Shown piece after piece: positions 44,505 to 52,638 of a stretch of 64,000 nt of DNA. The position numbers and the translations under genes were made by a program. The notes beneath the pieces were generated by a model. The model did not search any database. It was not told the origin of the DNA and saw only the letters and a program-made list of their open reading frames with translations. The stretch's first letter is position 1. Every line of letters starts with the position of its first letter. Location of the stretch: positions 1-64,000 of the forward strand of contig JAJVII010000018.1 in the NCBI GenBank assembly GCA_022072085.1, read 5' to 3'. Source of the DNA: Phycisphaerae bacterium. GTDB lineage: Bacteria > Planctomycetota > Phycisphaerae > JAJVII01.

Positions 44505-47189
44505 TCACTTGCCTTTGGGCGCCGGCGCGGGTTGGGGCTTGGGGTCGGGGGCGGCCTTGGCGCAGACGGCGGCGGCGTCGAACAGGCGGCGCATCATCTT
44601 CTGCCATCCGCCGTGGTCCGGCCGCAGCGGCGAGGAGCCGCCGGCCTGGCTTCGGACTTCGCGGTTCCACAGGTCGACCTCCAGGTCGTGATATTCCTTG
44701 ACACGCTGCGGACCCAGGGCGGCGGTCCTGGTGTCGATGGCCTCGCTGACGACCAGGAGGGCCTCGGCGAACTGCACACCCTCGCAGAACGCCTCGTAGC
44801 GCATCGTCGTGGCCGCCCCGTCGGGACCGGCCCAGACCATGCGCTTCAGGCTCGGCTCACGCTGGGCGCAGCTCGAGTCGGGCCAGCGGTTGTAGATCGT
44901 CAGCGTGCTGCCCACGCCGCCGCGCTGGCGGCCGGGCATGACGTCGAAGAAGTCCAGGCAGATTCGGCCGACCCCGCGCGTCCGCCGCATCAGGGCGGTC
45001 ATGGCCGTCTCGCGATACCAGTTCAGACCCACGCCGGTGTCGTGGTTGCCCATCCGCTGGTAGTCGGCGCCGGGCCACCTGCGCTGCTGCCAGTACGGGG
45101 CAGCAGGCGGGGCCTTGTCCAGCGGCGTGCCGTAGCAGAACTCGTGCAGCACCGTCACGCCGCCGCCGCGCAGCGGATCGGGCTGGCGGCTGTAGGTCCC
45201 GCTGTGGCAGCCGCGCATCCACTTGGCCGGTCCGCCGCCCGGCCAGATTTCATCGAAGGCCTTGAAAACTTCGGGCGGCGCCGTGCCGTCGGACAGGATG
45301 CCCAGGATCATCGCGTCGCCCAGGCCGCGCTTGACCAGCCGCGCGTGGGCCGCGTCCAGGAACGGCTTCCAGAACTTCTTGGACTCCTCGGTCCCGAACA
45401 CCGGCGCCTGCATGTGCTCGCGGTTGCCGGTCGCCGGGTCGATGACGGTCACGGTGTTATTCTGGTCGGCCTTGCGCGTCTCCCACCCGCCGGAGTGCCA
45501 CACCTGCAACGCGACGTAGTCCAGCGACGGGAGATGCTTCTGCACCAGGTCCATGTAGCGGTCGAAGACCGAGAAGTCGTAGTCATACCCCCCGTCCGGC
45601 TTGCGGACCCAGTAGACCATCCCGTCGTTGTTGCCGAACTGCGTGCGGTCGACGACGCAGACGTTCACCAGCCGGTTGCCGACGCGGCCGAGCAGCGCGA
45701 AGCTCTTCTCCATCAGCTTCCAGTGCTCCGGGGACCACTCCTTCACCTTGTATTGCATCGCCAGCGACGTCGGCGACTGGTAGACGCCGATGTACGTTCG
45801 ATAGTCCTTCGGGTCCGGCAGCGTCCAGTCGGACACCGACAACGCGATCGGCACCGCGACCGGCCCGTGCCCGGCCACCGTCACCGTCGCCTGGCCTCGG
45901 TAGTCGCCCGCGGCCGCGTCGCGCGGCACGGCCACCCGCACCAGCACCGGCTGAAGCGCCCCGCCGCCGCCGGCCGGTTTCACCTCCGCCGGCGGCTGCG
46001 GCACGAGCCCGTCGAACCACGTCGGCAGGCCGTAGAACGACGTGTCCGGCAGCGCATACAGCAGCGTCGCCGCCGACGCCGGGATCACGCCGCTGCCCTG
46101 GACGGCCTTCAAGTCGCTCACCGCGACCTTCACGCCGCTGAATTCCTTGTCCGACCCGATGACGAACTGGCCGCAGAACGCGCCGTTCCGCGCCGCGACG
46201 ATCCGCAGCGGCCGAGTCCCCTCGCCCGAGTCGCCGTAGTCGTGGACGCACAGCCGGTCGTTGGTGTCCTCGGTCCAGACCTGCACGCCCTCGGGCCGCT
46301 GCACGTTGGGCACGACGCCGCCGCCGACGGCCTGGAGCTTGAGGTCCAGCAGGTTCATCGGCGTCCAGAAGGGCTTGGTGCGGCCTTCCGCGCCCTTGAA
46401 CCACCGCAGCGCTTCGTACGGATACTCGGTCCGCCGAATCTCCACCGACAGCAGGTTCACGCCCTTGACCAGCGCGTCAGCCGGCAGCTTGATCGGGCCC
46501 AGCACGCGGGTCCGCGCCGCCCGCCGCGACTTCGCGTCCTCGACCTTGTCCTTGGGGATGCCGCTCCAGCCGTATTCGTGGCTGCCCATCGGCGCAATCG
46601 CCCCCTGGTCGTCGACGTAGACGCTCTTAGGATACATCTGGGCCGGCATGTCGTCGGCCAGGTCGCCCGCGGGCAGAAACTGCCGCGCCAACTCGCGCCC
46701 GTTCAGCCACACCCGCACGCCGCCGTAATACTTCATCGTCAGCCGCAGTTCACGGACGGCCTGCGGATCGGTCACCTCGAACCGCCCGCGCAGGCAGAGC
46801 ATCCCGCTGGAGAATCGCTCAAACGCCAGCCCGCGAATCCAGGAGACCCGCGTCCGGGGCCAGCCGCCGTCGTCGAACGCCGTCGCCTCCCAGCCGCGCG
46901 GCGGCGCGGGCGTGTCCTGGTGGTCCACCTGGTTGTAGGGCGGCGGCACGACCGTGCCGACCAGCGGCCGCGGGGCGCTGGCGTCCTGGCCGCTGGCTTT
47001 CAACTCCTCCGCCGGTATCAGCGGCGTGCGGAGCATGAGGAACCACCGCCAGTAGCTCTCGGTGCTCAGAATGTCGACCGCCGCCGGAGCGTCCGCCGCC
47101 GGCGGATCGCCCGCCGCCACGCCGACCGCCCGCCCCGCCAGCAGAATTCCCACGAACGCCGCGACGCCGAATAGTGTGCGTTTCAACAT
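44505..47189 (-). CDS. Secreted glycoside-hydrolase-like protein (DUF4091/GH123-type architecture)
   Basis: 894 residues with GGGAG five bases before the ATG and a signal peptide (MLKRTLFGVAAFVGILLAG). An N-terminal beta jelly-roll (about 100-290, LCLRGRFEVTDPQAV, LTMKYYGGVRVWLNGREL) resembles the sugar-binding domain of GH2. A Pro/Val-rich Ig-like segment follows (about 370-460, VLVRVAVPRDAAAGDYRGQ). A barrel-like catalytic region (about 480-840) has LHEFCYGTPLDKAP, RICLDFFDVMPG and DAMILGILSDG. The C-terminus is Pro/Lys-rich. The layout is that of DUF4091 proteins related to N-acetylhexosaminidases of GH123; the substrate and catalytic acids are not proven. Confidence 0.72.
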   Translation of the reverse strand: MLKRTLFGVAAFVGILLAGRAVGVAAGDPPAADAPAAVDILSTESYWRWFLMLRTPLIPAEELKASGQDASAPRPLVGTVVPPPYNQVDHQDTPAPPRGWEATAFDDGGWPRTRVSWIRGLAFERFSSGMLCLRGRFEVTDPQAVRELRLTMKYYGGVRVWLNGRELARQFLPAGDLADDMPAQMYPKSVYVDDQGAIAPMGSHEYGWSGIPKDKVEDAKSRRAARTRVLGPIKLPADALVKGVNLLSVEIRRTEYPYEALRWFKGAEGRTKPFWTPMNLLDLKLQAVGGGVVPNVQRPEGVQVWTEDTNDRLCVHDYGDSGEGTRPLRIVAARNGAFCGQFVIGSDKEFSGVKVAVSDLKAVQGSGVIPASAATLLYALPDTSFYGLPTWFDGLVPQPPAEVKPAGGGGALQPVLVRVAVPRDAAAGDYRGQATVTVAGHGPVAVPIALSVSDWTLPDPKDYRTYIGVYQSPTSLAMQYKVKEWSPEHWKLMEKSFALLGRVGNRLVNVCVVDRTQFGNNDGMVYWVRKPDGGYDYDFSVFDRYMDLVQKHLPSLDYVALQVWHSGGWETRKADQNNTVTVIDPATGNREHMQAPVFGTEESKKFWKPFLDAAHARLVKRGLGDAMILGILSDGTAPPEVFKAFDEIWPGGGPAKWMRGCHSGTYSRQPDPLRGGGVTVLHEFCYGTPLDKAPPAAPYWQQRRWPGADYQRMGNHDTGVGLNWYRETAMTALMRRTRGVGRICLDFFDVMPGRQRGGVGSTLTIYNRWPDSSCAQREPSLKRMVWAGPDGAATTMRYEAFCEGVQFAEALLVVSEAIDTRTAALGPQRVKEYHDLEVDLWNREVRSQAGGSSPLRPDHGGWQKMMRRLFDAAAVCAKAAPDPKPQPAPAPKGK

Positions 47190-47712
47190 GGTGCTCCCAA
47201 ATCAGGACCTCAGAGGATAACCCCGCCAACCGCCGCAGGGTACGCAGTTATCCGCAAGGGGCTAAGGGGCAAATGGGTCAGGGGGCTGAGGGGTCTGGGG
47301 CCAGAGGTTAGTGGCTCGTGGCCTATAACCGACGGCCGCGTCCTCTCCCTCTCCCTCGACTTCGATGGAGAGGGCCGGGTTCTCTCCCGACGCAACGTCT
47401 TCGCGAAGTCGGGGAGGGTCGCTTCATTCGGCGTTCGGCGTTCGTCGTTCATTCGACATTCGACATTCGACATTCCCCCGTCGCCTGCATTGGCCTGCAC
47501 TTGCCTGTATTCGCCTGCATCTGCGCCGGCCGAGCCCGGCCAACGCGATTTGCCGCACGCGGCCGAGTCGGGGGTAGCCGGGGTAGGGGCAACCCGGCCG
47601 ATCGCGGGCCAGACCCCTTGGCCCCCGGCCAAACGCATTCTGTGAGGAGGCGCGACCCGGGGAGCACCGGGCGACGGGTCTGACACCCCGCCGGACCCGG
47701 GAAGTCCCCTCT
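47190..47712. other. 523-base intergenic region rich in short tandem repeats
   Basis: No gene is supported. It contains C/G-rich word repeats (47262-47312), a palindromic CTCTCC...GGAGAG stretch near 47345-47375, a run of GTTCG/CATTCGA words (47430-47475), and four 10-base units (47483-47522). A perfect promoter for either divergent gene could not be picked out. Minor open frames here follow the repeats and are not credible. Confidence 0.65.
47430..47522. repeat. Two tandem short-repeat tracts
   Basis: First GGCGTTC, GGCGTTC, GTCGTTC and then three ATTCGAC units (47430-47475). Next are four units of 10 bases: GCCTGCATTG, GCCTGCACTT, GCCTGTATTC, GCCTGCATCT (47483-47522). The decamer period is striking. 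The tracts lie upstream of the glycoside-hydrolase-like gene and downstream of the propeller gene. Confidence 0.8.
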
Positions 47713-50700
47713 TCACTTGCCCACGCAGATCACGCAGCCGGGGGAGGTAACCAGATAGATGGCGGCGGGGGTAACGGCCAGGCCGTCGGGGATCGGGGCG
47801 GCGCCCTCCAGGGCCAACGGGCAGCGGGCCGTCGGGCGGCCGTCGGACATGGCCAGGCAGGTCAACGCGTCCGGGGCCGCGACGACCAGCGTGTCGGCGG
47901 CGACGGCGAACGGACCGGCCGGCGGGGGCTTGGGCCAGCGGGCCAACGTCTTGTCGTCGCCGCCGAACTGCGTCGCCAGCAGCTTGGCCAGGTCCAGGAA
48001 GCCGCCGCGGTAGCCGCTGACCAGCACGCCCCCCTTGAACACCACCGGGGCGATGCCGCCGCCGAAGCGGATGGGCTTGGTTCCGAACTTCGAACTGGCG
48101 ACCTCGACGGCCTTGCCCGCGGCGTCGCGGCCGGCCTTGTCGAACAGGCGCGGATCGTCGGCCCCCCACATGCGGCCGGTCTTCGCGTCGGCGGCGTAGA
48201 ACGGCTGGTTGGCGCCGGTCAGCCGGTCCGGCCCGCCGAAGAAGAGCAGGTCCCCGGCCACCGACAGGTTCGGTCCGCCGACGCCCTGCACCTCGATGTT
48301 GCTCCGCTGCGTGCTGTCGCCGCGGCGGCCCCACCAGAGCAGCCGCCCGTCGCCGCGGGCGAAGGCGGACGGGCCGAACATCCCCTGCGGCACGTAGAGG
48401 ACGTCGCCGGAGGCGGCGATTGTCCCGCTGGGCGATACGCCGTGCGGCGAGACCCCGCCGCCTGGGCCGGTCACCTCCACCGCCCTGCCCGCCCGGTCGT
48501 TGGCCCACTTCACGGCGCCGGTCGCGGCGTCCAGGCTGTAGACGAAGACGCGGTCGTGGGCGCACAGGCCGGCGTAGAACTGCACCGTCCCGCCCTCGGC
48601 GATGACCCCGCCGCCGATCGGCCAGAGCGACTGCGGGCGACCCTCCAGCAGCATCATGCGGTCGTGCGGCCCGCCTCGGAATCGCCAAACGAGTCGGCCA
48701 GTGTCGGCGCGGAGGCAGTAGACGTAGCCGTCCTGGCTGCCGACGTAGAGGCGGCCCCGCCACAGGGCCGGGGCGGCCCACACCTCGCCCCCCGTGACGA
48801 ACCGCCAGCGGACCGCGCCGTCGGCGACTGAGAGGGCGTAGACGCTGTGGTCGTCGGAGCCGACGTAGACGCCCGACCCGTCGGCCACCGGCGGGGTGAG
48901 GCGGCCCGGCAGGGGCGTCCGCCAGCGCTGGGCGGGGGTAGCGGGCGCGGCCGCAGGCGTCACGCCGCTGCGGGCGGGGTCGTGGCGGAAGGCCGGCCAA
49001 TCGCCGGGGGCGTCGGCCGCAGCGATGTCGTCGGCGTAGGCCGGTCCCTTCTCGAGTTGCGGCTCGGTGTCGGCGCGGGCCTGGTACCAGGCCTCATCGA
49101 CGGGGACCAGCGTCACCCCGCCGCGGACCTGGAACGCGCAGCCGCAGCCGGAGGGCGAGTTGTAGACCAGGCCATTGCCGGCAATGACCCCCGTGCGGCA
49201 GTTGGTGCGGAAAGACTCGCAGGGGAAGACCTGGTTGCGGGTCAGATCGCCGATGACCGTGCCGCTGTAGCTGAAGAAGTAGCAGGCGGGCGTGGCCGAC
49301 GTGGCGATGCAGCGGCCGTACATGTATTTGCAGCCGTCGGGGATGCCGGTCTTGGGGCAGTAGGGGTCGCGGGCGGCGGGGAAGACGGCGGCCGCCTTGC
49401 CGGTGGCGACGGTGGTGGCGGCGACGCCCTTCATGCCGCCGCCGATGGCCAGGTCGCCGACGAGGATGCCGCGCGGGCTGGGGATGCCCAGCGGCCGCCC
49501 GTCAGCCAGCGCGAACGTGGCGGCGCGGGTGAAGACCGTGCCGCGGTAGACGCGGATGTCGCCGCCGTTGAGAACCGCGCGGCGCCAAACCTCGCGCCCG
49601 GTCGCGGCGTCCAGGGCGACCAGCGCGTCGGGCGGGGCGAAGTAGAGCAGGCGGCCGTCGGCCAGCGCGATCGAGCGGGCCGGCGCGTCCAGCCGCGTGG
49701 TCCATAGCGCGTGGCCGTCGGCGGGCGAGAGGCCTGTGAGGAAGCGCAAGCCGCCGCTCTTCTGCTGCGCGGGCTCGGTCGCGGCGTCGGGGTCAAAGTC
49801 GCGCAGCGCAGCCCCGACGAGTCGGCCGTCGCCGGCGTACCAGCCCCAGGACTTCGCGCCGGGGCGGGCCTTGTCGTCGGCAGCCAGGGCGAAGACGACC
49901 CGGCCGCTCCCGGCGTCCAGGCCGAACAGCGTGGTCCCGGCGGCCGCGAGCAGGAGGTCGGGCGTCGGAGCGTCCAGGCCGTCGCCGTTGAGGGGCTCCA
50001 GCCGTCGCTGCCAGAGCAGCGTGCCGTTGCAGGCGTTGAAGGCCTGGATCAGGTCGCCCTGTCTGGCGGGCGTCCAGCGGCCCTCGTGCGTGATCCCGCC
50101 GTGGCGGAGAAAGACGCGGCCGTAAGCCGACAGGGGGATGCCGAACTTGGTGAACCCCGGCGGGCCGGCGATCCAGAGCGTCTGGAATGGCGCCTTGACC
50201 AGCAGGTCGTCGATGCAGGGGTTGTTGCCCGGCGAACCGGTGATGCCGTGGGACCAGTCGGCGACGCCCCGCGGGCGCGGCCGCGCGAACCGCACGCACC
50301 CGTCGGCCTGGAGGACGATATCCGCTGCGCCCGCGGCACGGAGCTGCGCCGTCACGGCCTGTTGCTGCGCAGCCAGGTCGCCGGCGTCGCGGCGGCAGAC
50401 GACCCAGCCGACGCCGCCGGCCGGCCGCAGGATGCGCACCAGTTCGCGCGCGGCGGCAGCGTCGTCGCCGCCTGGCTGGGCGTGCTGCCACACGGCGACG
50501 TCGGCGACGTAGTCGGGGTAAGGAAGGTGAGCGGTGTCGCCGCGCGAGGCCGCGACGCGGGCGCCATACAGTCCGGCGTCGTCAAGCCGCTTGCGGACGT
50601 CGGCCAGCCGGGCGTCGTCGCGGACGAGGACATGCACGTAGAGCTTCGTTGATCTGGCAAGTTCGATCGCGGCGGCTGCGCCGTCGTCGCCGGTTGCGCC

Positions 50701-50841
50701 GCCATCGAGCACCACGGCAAAGCCGGCCCTGGCGGCGCCGGCTTGCAGGATGGCGGCCGCGTCGCCCTGCCCGGCATCGGCCCCCAGGCACGGCGTCGCC
50801 GCGAACAGACAGCCCGCCAGCAGCCAGGCCGACCACTTCAT
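47713..50841 (-). CDS. Exported methyltransferase-like domain fused to a PQQ-type beta-propeller
   Basis: 1042 residues. GGGAGGA precedes the ATG, and MKWSAWLLAGCLFAATPCLG is a signal peptide. Residues about 25-185 look like a Rossmann SAM-methyltransferase fold (VVLDGGATGDDGAA in the motif I place, then AVWQHAQPGGDDAAAARELVRILRPAGGVGWVV), but the GxGxG loop is poor. The remainder (about 200-1042) is a PQQ/BamB-like propeller: repeated blades with LDAATGREVWRR, ADTGRLVWRFRGG, LDAATGAVKWANDRAG and YVGSQDGYVYCLRA. SAM is not expected outside the cytoplasm, so the first domain is probably a binding module or relic. PQQ-dependent dehydrogenase residues were not found; a structural role like that of BamB is as likely. 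Confidence 0.78.
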   Translation of the reverse strand: MKWSAWLLAGCLFAATPCLGADAGQGDAAAILQAGAARAGFAVVLDGGATGDDGAAAAIELARSTKLYVHVLVRDDARLADVRKRLDDAGLYGARVAASRGDTAHLPYPDYVADVAVWQHAQPGGDDAAAARELVRILRPAGGVGWVVCRRDAGDLAAQQQAVTAQLRAAGAADIVLQADGCVRFARPRPRGVADWSHGITGSPGNNPCIDDLLVKAPFQTLWIAGPPGFTKFGIPLSAYGRVFLRHGGITHEGRWTPARQGDLIQAFNACNGTLLWQRRLEPLNGDGLDAPTPDLLLAAAGTTLFGLDAGSGRVVFALAADDKARPGAKSWGWYAGDGRLVGAALRDFDPDAATEPAQQKSGGLRFLTGLSPADGHALWTTRLDAPARSIALADGRLLYFAPPDALVALDAATGREVWRRAVLNGGDIRVYRGTVFTRAATFALADGRPLGIPSPRGILVGDLAIGGGMKGVAATTVATGKAAAVFPAARDPYCPKTGIPDGCKYMYGRCIATSATPACYFFSYSGTVIGDLTRNQVFPCESFRTNCRTGVIAGNGLVYNSPSGCGCAFQVRGGVTLVPVDEAWYQARADTEPQLEKGPAYADDIAAADAPGDWPAFRHDPARSGVTPAAAPATPAQRWRTPLPGRLTPPVADGSGVYVGSDDHSVYALSVADGAVRWRFVTGGEVWAAPALWRGRLYVGSQDGYVYCLRADTGRLVWRFRGGPHDRMMLLEGRPQSLWPIGGGVIAEGGTVQFYAGLCAHDRVFVYSLDAATGAVKWANDRAGRAVEVTGPGGGVSPHGVSPSGTIAASGDVLYVPQGMFGPSAFARGDGRLLWWGRRGDSTQRSNIEVQGVGGPNLSVAGDLLFFGGPDRLTGANQPFYAADAKTGRMWGADDPRLFDKAGRDAAGKAVEVASSKFGTKPIRFGGGIAPVVFKGGVLVSGYRGGFLDLAKLLATQFGGDDKTLARWPKPPPAGPFAVAADTLVVAAPDALTCLAMSDGRPTARCPLALEGAAPIPDGLAVTPAAIYLVTSPGCVICVGK

Positions 50842-50942
50842 GGCATCCTCCCGTGGATGCTTGCGAGTCTACCCCGCCCGTGCCCGACGGTCCACCGCGC
50901 GAAGGCCCGCCCTGACGCCGGACCGGCTGAGCCGTCCTCGAG

Positions 50943-52586
50943 TCAGTTGCCGCCGGCCGGCGGCGCGGGGGCGAGGGTCACCGGGTCGGCGCCGGGGGCC
51001 TCGATGCCGCGGCGTTCCAGCAGGGCGCCCTCCTGAAGGTGCAATTCGATCAGGGCCTTGAGGTAACTGACGACCGCGCGGACCTCCTGGATCTGGCTGT
51101 CCAGCAGGTCGCGCTGGGCCTGGGCGACCAGGAAGCTGGTCGACTTGCCCACGCCGGCCTTCTGCGTCTCGGCCCGCAGAACCTCCTCCTGCAAGTGCCG
51201 CGTCGCGGCCGTCGCGGTGACCTGCTCGCGGGCCCGGCCGACCTCGATGTAGGCCGACCGCACGTCCACCTGCACGAGCTGGGCGAGGTTGTCCACGGCC
51301 CGCTCGGCCTGCTCGCGCGTGAAGATGGCCCGCTGGTGGCGGGCGCGGGCGTCGCGGTTCTGCGGCGGATACTCGAAGCGGGCGCCGGCCAGCAGATCGT
51401 AGTCCTGGCTGCCGAAGTTGCCCGCGGCGTGGCCGAACGAGTCGGAGTAGCCGCTCTTGCCCAGGGCGATGAACAGATCCAGCCGCGGCAGCAGGCCGTT
51501 GCGGGTCTTGACCAGCTCCAGGTCGCCGCGCTGCACGCCGAGGCGAGCCTGGTTGAGGTCCGGCCTCATCCGCAGGGCCACCTGCACGTACGTCCGGACG
51601 TCGTCCAGGCCGATCCTCGGCTGAGCAGGCGGAGTCAGCAGCGTCACGTCGCGGTCGAAGATGTCGGCCCCGGCGGGGCTGGTCAGACGCAGCAGGCGCA
51701 GCCGCGCGGTCGCCTCCACGCTGCGGGCGTTGATCAGGTCCTCGTTGCGCAGGGCAACCTCGGCCTGGGCGGCGGCCAGTTCGGTCTCGGCCAGCTTGCC
51801 CACGTCGATGCGGATCTTCACCTCACGCAACTGCTGCTCGGCCAGCTTGAGCGAGTCGCTGACGATCTCGATCGTCCGGCGGGCCAGGGCGTAGTCCCAG
51901 TAGGCCTCCTCGGTCTGGGCGACGACCGCCTCGGCGAATCCGCGCAGCTCATACTGCGACGCGAGCGTGTCCAGGCGGGCCTGTCGGATGGCGGCCAGGT
52001 TGACATCCAGCCCCGCCCCGCGGAGCAGCGCCTGGTTGACCGAGAGCCCCAGCCGCGTGCGATACTGGTCGTCCAGCAGGCCGACGGTCAGGCCGGCTGA
52101 CACGTCCGTGCCGGTGGGCAGGTGCTGCGAGACGCCGGCGGTGGCGACGGTCTCGACGGTCTCGTCGTGCTTGCCGTTGGCGTCGGGCGAGCGGTCGCGG
52201 GCGTGGGTCAGTTCAGCCGTCACGTCGGGATCGAAGACCGCCCGCTCCTGCTGCTCGAAGGTGCCCAGAACGGCCGGGTTGAGTCGGCGGACGCTCAGCT
52301 CGCGGTTGTTGGCCAGCGCCAGCAGGATGGCCTGCTCGACGGTGACCTTCAGCGGCGCGGCGGCCGGCTGGGTCGTGGGCGAGGCCTGGGGCGCGGCCGG
52401 CGCGGGCCCCGGGGCGACGACGCGGGGAGCCGCCGGCAGGTCGGCCCGCGGCCGGGTCAGTGCCCGACCGATGTAGTCGCTGAGCGGCCGCTGCGGCGGG
52501 GTCATGTCGCAGGACGCCAGCAACGGCACGACGGTCAGGACCGCCAGCCCAAGGGCGGCGCGGATGATCGGATGATGCAATCTCAT
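50943..52586 (-). CDS. TolC-family outer-membrane efflux lipoprotein
   Basis: Outer-membrane channel of the tripartite pump encoded just upstream. 547 residues; the N-terminus ends in a lipobox (VVPLLASC), so it is a lipoprotein-type member such as OprM or NodT. Two TolC-type repeats rich in long helices are seen, for example EQAILLALANNRELSVRRL, GFAEAVVAQTEEAYWDY, AEQQLREVKIRIDVGKLAETELAAAQAEVALR (in pieces) and RAEAQ-type coils. A Pro/Ala-rich stretch (about 45-75) follows the lipid anchor. It lies 52 bases downstream of the RND gene, last in the TetR, adaptor, pump, channel order. Confidence 0.93.
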   Translation of the reverse strand: MRLHHPIIRAALGLAVLTVVPLLASCDMTPPQRPLSDYIGRALTRPRADLPAAPRVVAPGPAPAAPQASPTTQPAAAPLKVTVEQAILLALANNRELSVRRLNPAVLGTFEQQERAVFDPDVTAELTHARDRSPDANGKHDETVETVATAGVSQHLPTGTDVSAGLTVGLLDDQYRTRLGLSVNQALLRGAGLDVNLAAIRQARLDTLASQYELRGFAEAVVAQTEEAYWDYALARRTIEIVSDSLKLAEQQLREVKIRIDVGKLAETELAAAQAEVALRNEDLINARSVEATARLRLLRLTSPAGADIFDRDVTLLTPPAQPRIGLDDVRTYVQVALRMRPDLNQARLGVQRGDLELVKTRNGLLPRLDLFIALGKSGYSDSFGHAAGNFGSQDYDLLAGARFEYPPQNRDARARHQRAIFTREQAERAVDNLAQLVQVDVRSAYIEVGRAREQVTATAATRHLQEEVLRAETQKAGVGKSTSFLVAQAQRDLLDSQIQEVRAVVSYLKALIELHLQEGALLERRGIEAPGADPVTLAPAPPAGGN

Positions 52587-52638
52587 GAGGCCCTGCCTCT
52601 CTGCATGCCGGGCATAGGACCCGGCGGGCTCGGCGGCG

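Noticed and set aside
43566-47174. Plus-strand open frame of about 1200 codons
   Set aside because: It is the shadow of three minus-strand genes with clear starts and signal or membrane segments.
47483-47522. Attachment site or replication origin iterons
   Set aside because: Only four decamers, no DnaA boxes, no integrase or replication gene near.
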